A stretch of 33,899 nt of DNA from Guptibacillus hwajinpoensis (GTDB lineage: Bacteria > Bacillota > Bacilli > Bacillales > Bacillaceae_O): positions 1 through 33,899 of the forward strand of contig JAENYN010000048.1 in NCBI GenBank assembly GCA_016841765.1, written 5' to 3'. A model generated the notes under the pieces. The model worked only from the letters and a program-made list of their open reading frames with translations, did not search any database and was not told where the DNA came from. How positions within the stretch are numbered: the stretch's first letter is position 1; every line of letters starts with the position of its first letter. Below are positions 1 through 7,221 of this stretch, one piece after another. The translations under genes were made by a program, and so were the position numbers.

Positions 1-86
1 CGGTGATCCCCTCCGGAAGGAAAGATCACCTTCCTGCGGGTACCCCCGCTTATGCTTACGCCGCTAAGCGGGCGCCCTGCGCTTTT
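1..86. repeat. Interspersed Bacillus-type repeat, truncated by window edge
   Basis: Non-coding, GC-rich stretch with nested inverted repeats: GTGATC (3-8) with GATCAC (24-29), and GCGGG with CCCGC. It ends in GGCGCCCTGCGCTTTT (71-86), which recurs exactly at 33828-33843. Its 3' part (GCTTAT, then ACGCCGCTAA, then GGCGCC) matches the repeat at 4011-4153. I take it as a copy of a dispersed structured repeat whose left end lies outside the window. It does not look like the 3' end of RNase P RNA, which sits upstream of ypsC in B. subtilis. Confidence 0.6.
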
Positions 87-209
87 GTTCTGTGGTGCCT
101 GGACGGCCATACATAAGGAAAAGGATGGAAGAACAGCCATAGCGGTTGACTTTGCGGGCTGTTTTGGGAAAAATACAACTGACGACTCATTTGGAGGAGC
201 GGAATAGAT

Positions 210-1352
210 ATGTCGAAAATTACGTTGATAGCAACAGCAGCAATGGGAATTGAAGCGATTGTCGCTGATGAAGTCAGGAATTTGGGATATGAAAATCTCG
301 AGGTTGAAAACGGCAAAGTGACTTTCGAGGCTGATGAAAAAGCGATTTGCCGGTCAAATTTATGGCTCCGGACGGCAGACCGGGTGAAGCTCAAGATCGG
401 TGAGTTCAAAGCAACAACGTTCGATGAACTGTTCGAACAAACTAAGGCACTGCCCTGGGGTGAGTTCATTCCGGCTGATGGCGAGTTCCCGGTTGTCGGA
501 AAATCAGTGAAGTCAAAGCTTTTCAGCGTTTCGGACTGCCAGGCGATTGTGAAAAAAGCGGTGGCGGAAAAACTGAAAGAAGAACACGGGCTGTCCGGTT
601 GGCTCGAAGAAAACGGCTCTTTTTACCGGATAGAAGTCGCCCTGCATAAAGATATTGCGACCCTTACCATCGATACAAGCGGTTCTGGACTGCATAAGCG
701 GGGTTACCGGACAGGCCAGGGCGAAGCTCCGCTTAAAGAGACGCTTGCCGCGGCACTGGTCCAACTGACGAATTGGACACCGGACAGGCCATTTGCTGAT
801 CCGTTTTGCGGTTCGGGCACCATCCCAATCGAAGCTGCCCTGATCGGGCAGAACATTGCCCCCGGCTTCAACAGGGAATTCGCTTCTGAACAATGGCCCT
901 TCATTGGGGAAAAACTGTGGGAGGAAGCTTTTGAAGAAGCGGAAAGCCTCGCAAATTATGACCAGCCGCTGGCGATTACAGGATCGGATATCGACCATAA
1001 GATGATCGAGATTTCGAAGCAGAACGCCATGGAAGCCGGCTTTGCCGACCTTATTTCATTTAAGCAAATGCAAGTGTCGGATTTCACCTCAAAAGGTGAA
1101 TTCGGTGTGATCGTAAGCAATCCGCCCTACGGTGAAAGGATCGGCGACAAAAAGGAAGTGGAAGCCATGTATAAACAGATGGGTGAAACATTCGCAGCCC
1201 TTGATACATGGTCGGTTTATATCCTGACATCCCATCCGGAGTTTGAAAAATTGTACGGTAAAAAAGCGACCAAAAAACGGAAACTTTTCAACGGATTCAT
1301 CAAAACGGATTACTATCAGTTCTGGGGCCCGCGTCCCCCTCGGAAGCAATGA
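210..1352 (+). CDS. ypsC: Class I SAM-dependent RNA methyltransferase, YpsC/RlmL type (THUMP domain)
   Basis: Probable N2-guanine methyltransferase of 23S rRNA, acting in the cytoplasm on ribosome precursors. The N-terminal part (about residues 1-155) has the ferredoxin-like plus THUMP architecture that binds RNA. The C-terminal half is a Rossmann methyltransferase with the SAM-binding DPFCGSGTIPIEAA stretch near residues 195-208 and the NPPYGERIG catalytic loop near 305. NPPY is the signature of N6-adenine and N2-guanine methyltransferases. The length (380 aa) fits the short RlmL-N-like proteins of Bacilli rather than the fused E. coli RlmKL. The ATG at 210 has a GGAGGAG ribosome site about 10 nt upstream. 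The following M32 peptidase also follows ypsC in B. subtilis, which supports orthology. The exact target guanine is inferred. Confidence 0.88.
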   Translation: MSKITLIATAAMGIEAIVADEVRNLGYENLEVENGKVTFEADEKAICRSNLWLRTADRVKLKIGEFKATTFDELFEQTKALPWGEFIPADGEFPVVGKSVKSKLFSVSDCQAIVKKAVAEKLKEEHGLSGWLEENGSFYRIEVALHKDIATLTIDTSGSGLHKRGYRTGQGEAPLKETLAAALVQLTNWTPDRPFADPFCGSGTIPIEAALIGQNIAPGFNREFASEQWPFIGEKLWEEAFEEAESLANYDQPLAITGSDIDHKMIEISKQNAMEAGFADLISFKQMQVSDFTSKGEFGVIVSNPPYGERIGDKKEVEAMYKQMGETFAALDTWSVYILTSHPEFEKLYGKKATKKRKLFNGFIKTDYYQFWGPRPPRKQ

Positions 1353-1422
1353 TCGGTGTTTTCCCTGCAATATATGCTAATATACAGTGATCATTTGTAT
1401 AAATTTTCCCAACCTGAATAAA

Positions 1423-1441
1423 CTGTATTATAGCAATACAG
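1423..1441. promoter_or_regulatory. 19-bp inverted repeat just before the 66-aa gene (possible operator)
   Basis: CTGTATT, then 5 nt, then AATACAG: a perfect 7-bp inverted repeat ending 12 nt before the ATG at 1454 and running into its GAGGGGG ribosome site. It could be a repressor site or a small RNA hairpin near the translation start. No binding protein is identifiable from sequence. Confidence 0.3.
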
Positions 1442-1453
1442 AGGGGGAATACG

Positions 1454-1654
1454 ATGACTGATAAACTGGAATGCTTCCAAAAGATCCAGGCCGCGCTTTT
1501 ATCCGTTCAAAATGAGCTGGATATGCTTCAGCAAAAACACGCCAAGATCGAACGGGCGCTGCTTGAACTTCATACAGCAAAGTCGGAATATGTGCTGGCC
1601 CTGTCCCATGCAACCGGGGTGGACAGCGAGCTGTTAAGCCATTATTTAAAATGA
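1454..1654 (+). CDS. Small coiled-coil-like protein, 66 aa
   Basis: Unrecognised small cytoplasmic protein. The sequence is mostly amphipathic helix with heptad-like spacing (residues 4-50, rich in Leu, Gln, Glu and Lys), ending in LLSHYLK. It has no signal peptide and no metal-binding cysteines; the single Cys6 is isolated. A strong GAGGGGG ribosome site lies 6 nt before the ATG, and a strong terminator starts 9 nt after the stop, so it is a single-gene transcription unit. The slot after ypsC is held by yptA in B. subtilis, but I cannot assert homology. The helicase gene ypvA found there in B. subtilis is absent here. Confidence 0.6.
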   Translation: MTDKLECFQKIQAALLSVQNELDMLQQKHAKIERALLELHTAKSEYVLALSHATGVDSELLSHYLK

Positions 1655-1656
1655 CC

Positions 1657-1693
1657 AAAAAAGGGGCCATCCATATAGGATGGCCCCTTTTTT
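1657..1693 (+). terminator. Rho-independent terminator
   Basis: Perfect 10-bp stem GGGGCCATCC / GGATGGCCCC with a 5-nt loop, followed by six T residues and preceded by A residues. It ends the 66-aa gene's transcript and could work in both directions. Confidence 0.93.
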
Positions 1694-1694
1694 A

Positions 1695-2420
1695 GGGCAG
1701 ATCTGTTAACCATCAATGTTGGAATTTCGGCTAGCTGGTTAGGCAGTTGATATTCATAAATTAAATTTATAACATCCTTAAAATTGGAAGTTTTAATATT
1801 TCGATTGATATATTAACGTAAAAAAGCAATTCTGCTCCGTTTTTTTAATAAGGAGCTTCTGTGGACGATAAGTTTCGGTTTGTTGAACAATCATTCCATT
1901 CAAGGGCTTTATCGAGCGGTTGTGTCTATCCTGAATGATATGATATTAGGGCATAATGTGAATCCGTTTTATTTAATATCCAAAGTGGCGGAGAACACCT
2001 TATCAAAGCTGTTTAGCAACTCTGCAAAGTTGTGTTATAAAAACTGAGTGGATTGGAGCGGAAGGCATTCGACTCCAGCGGGAGAAGCGAACAGGGAAGA
2101 CCCCGCAGGCGCGAGTAGCGCCGAGGAGGCTTCCCGATCGCCCCGCGGAAAGCGAATGCCTGCAGCGGAAAGGAACGGACAAAAATCAGAAAACCAAAAT
2201 TCCCTTCCTCTACGATCCTGTTGATTGTTGAATAGATAAACAGTTCACCTGCCGTTTAACGGATTATCAATAATAACCATTAACTTGGCCAACGCTTTAG
2301 AAAATATAACAGATGAATGGCCTTACGCATACACCTTGTGCGTTTTTACATATTGTTGAAAAGAGAATTATCTGCCAAAATGGAAATAGTTAGAGATACA
2401 GAAACCGAAGGAGTGGAAAC
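1695..2420. other. Long intergenic spacer
   Basis: About 725 bp without a supportable gene. 1700-2040 is AT-rich with only short unsupported ORFs. 2049-2176 holds a palindromic repeat core (listed separately). The last 60 bp carry the upstream region and ribosome site (GGAGTGG) of the M32 carboxypeptidase gene. No convincing promoter hexamers were pinned down. Confidence 0.6.
2049..2176 (+). repeat. Palindromic repeat core, copy A
   Basis: GC-rich block whose ends are complementary: GGCATTCG (2064-2071) pairs with CGAATGCC (2153-2160). It shares the motifs GGAGCGGA, GACCCCGCAGGCGC, GAGGAGGCT, CCGCGG and GCAGCGGAA with the cores of the elements at 16917-17345, 25728-25886 and 25887-26245. No long terminal repeats surround this copy. 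I recall closely similar intergenic blocks in many Bacillaceae genomes; their function is unknown to me. Confidence 0.75.
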
Positions 2421-3941
2421 ATGGCTGAAGAATTGACAAAACTGGAAAAAGGCTACAAATTGCTGGCAAAAAAGATTGCTGCTTATAACGAAGCGCTGTC
2501 CCTTATCTTTTGGGACCTGCGGACAGGAGCACCGAAGAAAGGGACCGAACAGCGGGCTGAGGTCATCGGAATGATTTCAAGCGAAATCCACCGCCTGCAA
2601 ACTTCAGAAGAAATGGGTACATATATCGAAAAGTTGACGGACAGCAAAGTATACGGGCAGCTTCCCGAGATAACGAAAAAATCATTGAAGGAAAGCGAAA
2701 AGGAATATAAACGAAACCGGAAAATTCCGGCTGATGAATATCGGGAATACACAATCTTGCAATCACGGGCGGAAACGATATGGGAGGAAGCACGGGCGAA
2801 TGCTGATTTTGACATGTTTCGCCCTTATCTTGAAAAGCTGGTTGAATTCAATAAAAAATTCATCGGTTATTGGGGTTATGGAGGCAACAAATATAACACG
2901 CTTCTCGATTTGTTTGAGCCGGGTATTACTGTGGATATGATCGACAGGGTATTCGGAGAATTGCGTGAACGGATCGTCCCGCTTGTTGAAGAAATAGCCG
3001 ATGCTGAAGCCAAACCGGAAACAGGTTTCCTCTTCAGCCGTTTCCCAAAAGAAAAACAGCGGGAATTCAGCCTCCATGTCCTGAAGGAAATGGGTTACGA
3101 TTTTGAAGCCGGCAGGCTTGACGAAACCGTCCACCCGTTTGCAATCGGGCTGAATCCGGGCGATGTCAGGGTGACGACCCGTTATGATGAGAACGATTTC
3201 AGGACTGCCGTTTTCGGGACCATCCATGAAGGCGGCCATGCCCTTTATGAACAGAATATTTCCGAAGAGCTTGCCGGCACACCGCTTGCAGGCGGCACAT
3301 CGATGGGTATCCATGAATCACAGTCGCTGTTCTGGGAAAACTTTGTTTCCCGGAATCACTCTTTCTGGAAACGGCATTACCAAGAACTCCAAAGAATCGC
3401 CGCCCCGCAATTCGATCAGGTTAGCCTTGAAGATTTTTACCGGGCGATCAATGAATCGAGGCCGTCATTGATCAGGATTGAAGCGGATGAATTGACTTAT
3501 CCTCTGCATGTCATGGTCCGTTATGAAATTGAAAAAGGGCTGTTCAATGATGAAATCGAAGTTAAGGACCTTCCTGAGATCTGGAACGAAAAAATGGAGG
3601 AATATCTCGGAGTGAGACCGGAGCATGATGGAGTGGGTGTCCTGCAGGATGTCCACTGGGCCGGCGGAATGTTCGGCTATTTCCCTTCATATGCTCTCGG
3701 TTATATTTACGCGGCCCAGCTTAAAGAAGCGATGCTGAAGGATGTGCCGGAGTTTGATGAGCTTCTTGAAAATGGGGAATTTTTCAAGGTGAAGGATTGG
3801 CTGACAGAGCATGTGCATCGCCACGGAAAAATGAAGGAGCCGCTTGAGATCATGAAAGAAGCGACCGGCGGGCAATTGGACGCAAAGCCACTTATTGAAT
3901 ATCTTGAAGCTAAATACCGGAAGATTTACAAATTATCTTAA
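2421..3941 (+). CDS. ypwA: M32 family metallocarboxypeptidase (thermostable carboxypeptidase Taq type)
   Basis: Cytoplasmic zinc carboxypeptidase that removes C-terminal residues from peptides. The catalytic HEXXH motif is visible as TIHEGGHALYEQ (His-Glu-Gly-Gly-His near residues 269-273). The downstream HESQSLFWEN supplies the third metal ligand (Glu), and VGVLQDVHWAGGMFGYFPSYALG is the conserved M32 C-terminal region. The 506-aa length matches the family (about 500), and no signal peptide is present. The ATG at 2421 follows GGAGTGG by 6 nt. It is a stand-alone gene: a long repeat-containing spacer lies upstream and a terminator directly downstream. The position after ypsC matches B. subtilis ypwA. 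Confidence 0.93.
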   Translation: MAEELTKLEKGYKLLAKKIAAYNEALSLIFWDLRTGAPKKGTEQRAEVIGMISSEIHRLQTSEEMGTYIEKLTDSKVYGQLPEITKKSLKESEKEYKRNRKIPADEYREYTILQSRAETIWEEARANADFDMFRPYLEKLVEFNKKFIGYWGYGGNKYNTLLDLFEPGITVDMIDRVFGELRERIVPLVEEIADAEAKPETGFLFSRFPKEKQREFSLHVLKEMGYDFEAGRLDETVHPFAIGLNPGDVRVTTRYDENDFRTAVFGTIHEGGHALYEQNISEELAGTPLAGGTSMGIHESQSLFWENFVSRNHSFWKRHYQELQRIAAPQFDQVSLEDFYRAINESRPSLIRIEADELTYPLHVMVRYEIEKGLFNDEIEVKDLPEIWNEKMEEYLGVRPEHDGVGVLQDVHWAGGMFGYFPSYALGYIYAAQLKEAMLKDVPEFDELLENGEFFKVKDWLTEHVHRHGKMKEPLEIMKEATGGQLDAKPLIEYLEAKYRKIYKLS

Positions 3942-3948
3942 GGAAAGC

Positions 3949-3987
3949 AAAAGCGCAGGAGAATCGATCGATTCTCCTGCGCTTTTT
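3949..3987 (+). terminator. Rho-independent terminator
   Basis: 12-bp stem GCGCAGGAGAAT / ATTCTCCTGCGC with loop CGATCG, followed by TTTTT, 8 nt after the carboxypeptidase stop codon. The structure is almost fully palindromic and could also stop leftward transcripts. Confidence 0.93.
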
Positions 3988-4010
3988 AGGACGGAATCAG
4001 CCTTAACCGG

Positions 4011-4153
4011 CGTCTTCCGCATTTCGATTGTCCAGCTGCAGGCGCCAGCGTCTGTCAGATAAGCATTGCCTCCTTGCGAAAGGAAAGGCCGCCTTTCTCC
4101 AGGCGGCCCTGCTTATCAGCACGCCGCTAAACGGCGCCTTCCGCATTTCGATT
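4011..4153. repeat. Interspersed structured repeat, full copy, abutting the cbaA stop codon
   Basis: Nested inverted repeats form one long potential hairpin: GGCGCC (4041-4046) with GGCGCC (4133-4138), GATAAGC (4058-4064) with GCTTATC (4111-4117), and GGCCGCC (4087-4093) with GGCGGCC (4102-4108). A 19-nt direct repeat (4011-4029 and 4135-4153, one mismatch) flanks it. The right copy ends exactly at the cbaA stop codon. It is related to 1-86 and 33828-33843. It may serve as the 3' end structure for the leftward oxidase transcript. Confidence 0.7.
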
Positions 4154-5803
4154 TTACCACAGCACAAATGGTTTTGATCCCGGTGGTGCGTTTTGGATCA
4201 TGTCGATGAATGGGATGGTGTACGCGAACAAGATCAGGGCGACAGTGACGCCGATCCACAATTTCCAGTTTTCAAGAATCATCGGTGTAGCTTCGGCTTC
4301 TTCCGCCACCTCACCGATCGGGTATTCTTCATTGCCTTTCGGAGCAAAGAATGCAAGGTTGATGACGATATAAATCACCAGCAGGACGCCCATGAAAAGA
4401 ATAGTGCCGCCGATTGCCGCCGCAATATGATACGGCATCCAGCCCTGGGCAATCGGATTTTCGAAATAAGTCGTGAAGGCTGTCCGGCGCGGTGCACCCT
4501 GCAATCCGACGGCATGCATGGAACCGGACATGAAGAACATGCCGATCGACCAGAGAATCGTCTGGATGATTCCGAGTTTATTCATTTCCTTCGTCAGGAC
4601 CCGGCCAGTCAACGAAGGGACAAGCCAATAAGAAATACCAAAGAACGTAAGGACGACCGATGTTGCCAGGGTCAAATGGAAGTGACCGGTGATCCAGATC
4701 GTATTATGGACTACCTGATTCAACTGGTTACTTGCATTGATAAGGCCGCCGGCACCTGCTGGAATAAAGAAAAGCATTCCGACAAACGGAGCGAAGAATC
4801 GGGCATCTTTCCACGGCAGTTTGCGCACCCAGCCGAACAGGCTGCGGGCGCCTTTCGCCCTGCCTGCCATTTCAAAAGTGGCAAAGAGTGAAAAGGCAGT
4901 CATAAGTGACGGGATGACGACCATAAATGTCAGGACAACCTGCAAGTATTTCCAGAACGGATCGATACCCGGTTCAACTAGCTGGTGGTGAAATCCGACC
5001 GGAATGGAAAACAGCAGGAACAGGATAAATGACATCCGGGCAAGTGAATCGCTGAAAATTTTTCCACCGATGATTTTCGGGATGATGACATACCAGGCCA
5101 TATACGCCGGCAGGAGCCAGAAATATACAAGCGGGTGGCCGAAGTACCAGAATAGGGTACGGCTGATCAGGACATCAATTGTATCCACAAGGCCAAGGGA
5201 CCATGGGATGAATTGGATGAGGACTGTCGCCGCTACACCTAGCGTGGCGATTAGCCAAAGCAACATCGTGATGACAGCCATGAAACTCAAGAGCGGACCA
5301 GCCTGTCCAGGATGTTCTTTTTTCCAGCGGCGGTAATGGGCAAACATGGCGAATCCGCTCAGCCAACTGCCGACCACAACAAGTGTAAGCCCGATGTAAA
5401 AAGCAGGATGGGCCTTTAACGGCGCATAGAATGTGTACAGGACTGTCGCTTTATTTAGAAGGATGAAAATAGCTGAAGTCACAACACCGACAGTCATAAG
5501 CCAGAAACCGGCCCAGCCTGTTTTACGGGCTTTTTCTGAGAATGTCCCTGAGGTTTTGCTCATTGCCGAAAACAGGAATCCGATAATGAAGAACGTGGTC
5601 AGCACAAGGCCGAGCAGAACGCCATGGACGGTAAGAAGCTGATAATAACCGATTTTAGCCGGCAATTCTACGAGTCCGGCTCGAACCAGTGTCTGGAGCA
5701 AGCCTGCAAGTGCTCCGATTAAAAGAGCGGCAAATCCGACATATATATGGGCAAGGCTGAGCTTTGCATCTTTTCCGTTTATGCTCAATAATTCGTTTTT
5801 CAT
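4154..5803 (-). CDS. cbaA: ba3-type cytochrome c oxidase subunit I
   Basis: Catalytic, proton-pumping subunit of a B-type haem-copper oxidase in the cytoplasmic membrane, reducing oxygen to water. The 549 aa are nearly all transmembrane helices. Visible metal sites are a haem histidine in YYQLLTVHGVLL, the Cu-B His-Pro-Leu-Val-Tyr (H-x3-Y cross-link pair) in WYFGHPLVYFWLLPAY, the His-His pair in GFHHQLVEPG, and the haem ligands in TGHFHLTLA. The shorter length and HPLVY in place of HPEVY mark the ba3/B family rather than aa3. Its ATG overlaps the subunit II stop by 4 nt, so translation is probably coupled. It is last in a three-gene operon reading leftward. Confidence 0.95.
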   Translation of the reverse strand: MKNELLSINGKDAKLSLAHIYVGFAALLIGALAGLLQTLVRAGLVELPAKIGYYQLLTVHGVLLGLVLTTFFIIGFLFSAMSKTSGTFSEKARKTGWAGFWLMTVGVVTSAIFILLNKATVLYTFYAPLKAHPAFYIGLTLVVVGSWLSGFAMFAHYRRWKKEHPGQAGPLLSFMAVITMLLWLIATLGVAATVLIQFIPWSLGLVDTIDVLISRTLFWYFGHPLVYFWLLPAYMAWYVIIPKIIGGKIFSDSLARMSFILFLLFSIPVGFHHQLVEPGIDPFWKYLQVVLTFMVVIPSLMTAFSLFATFEMAGRAKGARSLFGWVRKLPWKDARFFAPFVGMLFFIPAGAGGLINASNQLNQVVHNTIWITGHFHLTLATSVVLTFFGISYWLVPSLTGRVLTKEMNKLGIIQTILWSIGMFFMSGSMHAVGLQGAPRRTAFTTYFENPIAQGWMPYHIAAAIGGTILFMGVLLVIYIVINLAFFAPKGNEEYPIGEVAEEAEATPMILENWKLWIGVTVALILFAYTIPFIDMIQNAPPGSKPFVLW

Positions 5804-6273
5804 TGTTCAACCACCTCCACAGTCGCACTCATCAGCTGATGGCCTGTTCCGCAGTACTCATTGCAAAGAATTAAGTATTCGCCTGCTTCATCGTATGTTT
5901 CTGTATATGTGCTGATATATCCGGGCGTCAGCATCATGTTGACGTTTGTGCCGGCAATTTCAAAGCCGTGGACAACGTCTTTTGTCGTTACCGTATAATG
6001 GACTGTCGCCCCTTTTGGAATTTCAATTTTATTCGGCGTGAAGCTGAAAGCCTGGGCAACCATGGTGACCTGATACTCATTTTCACCGATTTGCTTGACG
6101 CCAGGTTCATCAAACGGTTCCGTAGCTTCCACATTTTCAGGATCGACGGTCACCAGGCAGCTTGGCGGCTGGCTTCCCATGTAGAATGCACTGACGCCGA
6201 TTACGATCAGAAAGATAAGCAGCGCACCCCCGCCGAAATAAAGCCAGATTTTTTCATATTTATGCATGTGCAT
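5800..6273 (-). CDS. cbaB: ba3-type cytochrome c oxidase subunit II (CuA protein)
   Basis: Electron entry subunit that takes electrons from cytochrome c. One N-terminal transmembrane helix (about residues 8-31) anchors an outside cupredoxin domain. The dinuclear CuA site is seen in LILCNEYCGTGHQLMS (Cys-x3-Cys-x3-His, then Met), with the first His ligand in VVHGFEIAG. The 157-aa length fits the short ba3 subunit II. The chosen ATG (6273) has GGGGAGGG about 9 nt upstream. A second in-frame ATG two codons later is possible and would make little difference. It lies 28 nt after the small subunit gene and overlaps cbaA by 4 nt. Confidence 0.95.
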   Translation of the reverse strand: MHMHKYEKIWLYFGGGALLIFLIVIGVSAFYMGSQPPSCLVTVDPENVEATEPFDEPGVKQIGENEYQVTMVAQAFSFTPNKIEIPKGATVHYTVTTKDVVHGFEIAGTNVNMMLTPGYISTYTETYDEAGEYLILCNEYCGTGHQLMSATVEVVEQ

Positions 6274-6301
6274 AATTTGTTTCCCTCCCCTTTATCACCC
6301 A

Positions 6302-6457
6302 TTAACGTGCTAAAAATAACAAAAATACACCTACCCATGTCAGAACGATAAAACCGCCGACAAAGAAAACGGAAAGAAGCGTTCCCTTGAGCGGTTCATC
6401 TTGCTGTACTTTCGGCCCAGCTGTTTGACCTTTCTTGTTCACAGTTGGTTGTGCCAT
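6302..6457 (-). CDS. cbaD: Cytochrome c oxidase small subunit IIa-like membrane protein, 51 aa
   Basis: A short gene easily missed. It encodes 51 aa: a polar N-terminus (MAQPTVNKKGQ...) and a single hydrophobic helix near residues 27-48 (LLSVFFVGGFIVLTWVGVFL). This matches the single-helix subunit IIa (COX2A family) of ba3 oxidases such as CbaD of Thermus, which packs against subunits I and II. GGAGGGG lies 7 nt before the ATG. It is the first gene of the operon, 28 nt ahead of subunit II on the same strand, and the context is the main support for the call. The symbol is by analogy with Thermus. Confidence 0.82.
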   Translation of the reverse strand: MAQPTVNKKGQTAGPKVQQDEPLKGTLLSVFFVGGFIVLTWVGVFLLFLAR

Positions 6458-6641
6458 CTCTTCCACCCCTCCCAAATATGTGCGTTCATAAGATAACTAC
6501 TATACTTATCTTATAAAACGAAAAAACAAATGGAATACGTTTTCATCATCGTTCAAAAAACGTTCAATAATTGGTTTTTACTGTAAAAATAGTGAAATCC
6601 TAATATACCAACGGTTTCAAGCCATTTCAGGAGAATGAAAT

Positions 6642-6658
6642 TGTGAAGATTATGTGAA
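6642..6658 (-). promoter_or_regulatory. Direct repeat TTCACA-N5-TTCACA upstream of the oxidase operon
   Basis: On the minus strand the two hexamers TTCACA are 11 bp apart, the spacing of PhoP-type half-sites in B. subtilis. They lie about 185 bp upstream of the first oxidase gene. Only one dimer site is present, so regulation by PhoP or a related response regulator is a guess. Confidence 0.2.
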
Positions 6659-6787
6659 GGTGCGGTGGAAAATCGATGGGATCAAGTACATCAACGGGGC
6701 CAAACGGCCTGTTCTGGGAAAATAACCCTATGGGGTAAGGATACTAATGTTGTTGAGCGGCTGGAAAGGAATGTGACAGCAGAAAAC

Positions 6788-6817
6788 AAAAAACGGACCC
6801 GGAAAGGTCCGTTTTTA
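6788..6817 (-). terminator. Bidirectional rho-independent terminator
   Basis: 11-bp stem AAAAACGGACC / GGTCCGTTTTT with a 6-nt loop, located 11 nt beyond the stop of the leftward 70-aa gene. Confidence 0.9.
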
Positions 6818-6827
6818 AAGGATGCTC

Positions 6828-7040
6828 CTATTCAACAAGCTGCTTTTCAGGTGAAGTTTCTACATATATCGGCTTTTGTGCACCTCGTGCATGTAATTCC
6901 CTGAGGAAATGGCGATATTCCACGATGGATAATTCGCCTTTGAGATAATTTTGCTGAACGAAATCAAGCAATACATCATTGCTTTCCGGACGCTCCTGTT
7001 TCACCTGGGTGAATTGGCGAATAAGTTCCTCGATTGTCAT
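6828..7040 (-). CDS. YppF-like small protein, 70 aa
   Basis: Small cytoplasmic protein of unknown function. The pattern LLDFVQQNYLKGELSIVEYRHFLRELHARGA resembles my memory of the Bacillus YppF family (LLDF..., EYR...L..LGA, then a Pro-Tyr segment), so I give this as a likely but unverified family. It is predicted all-helical, without cysteines or membrane segments. The ATG is preceded by AAGGGGGAAGTTTC, a good ribosome site. It is a single-gene unit reading left with its own terminator, next to but divergent from ku. Confidence 0.62.
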   Translation of the reverse strand: MTIEELIRQFTQVKQERPESNDVLLDFVQQNYLKGELSIVEYRHFLRELHARGAQKPIYVETSPEKQLVE

Positions 7041-7168
7041 GAAACTTCCCCCTTAATAAATTTCTTATTATTACTATAGCATGTATAACGGAAAACCCTT
7101 TCTGTTAGAAAATTTTAACTTCCGACATGATTTTACATTATTCCAGTGAGTTTTCTCACAGACACAGA

Positions 7169-7198
7169 TGTATGACACTGAAGCCTGGACACATAATA
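7169..7198 (+). promoter_or_regulatory. Candidate sigma-G (forespore) promoter for ku-ligD
   Basis: TGTATG (7169-7174), a 17-bp spacer, then CATAATA (7192-7198). The -10 matches the forespore consensus CATnnTA and the -35 matches TGMATR at five of six positions. Transcription would start near 7205, just ahead of the AAGGAGG ribosome site (7208-7214). B. subtilis ykoV-ykoU (ku-ligD) is known to be expressed in the forespore under sigma-G. Confidence 0.55.
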
Positions 7199-7221
7199 AG
7201 GGAAAAGAAGGAGGCTTTAGC

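Noticed and set aside
1-86. 3' end of RNase P RNA (rnpB precedes ypsC in B. subtilis)
   Set aside because: The sequence lacks the conserved rnpB 3' segments and instead matches the dispersed repeat seen at 4011-4153 and 33828.
6665-6904. 79-aa plus-strand frame upstream of ku
   Set aside because: It has no ribosome site, runs through a terminator hairpin and overlaps the YppF-like gene on the other strand.
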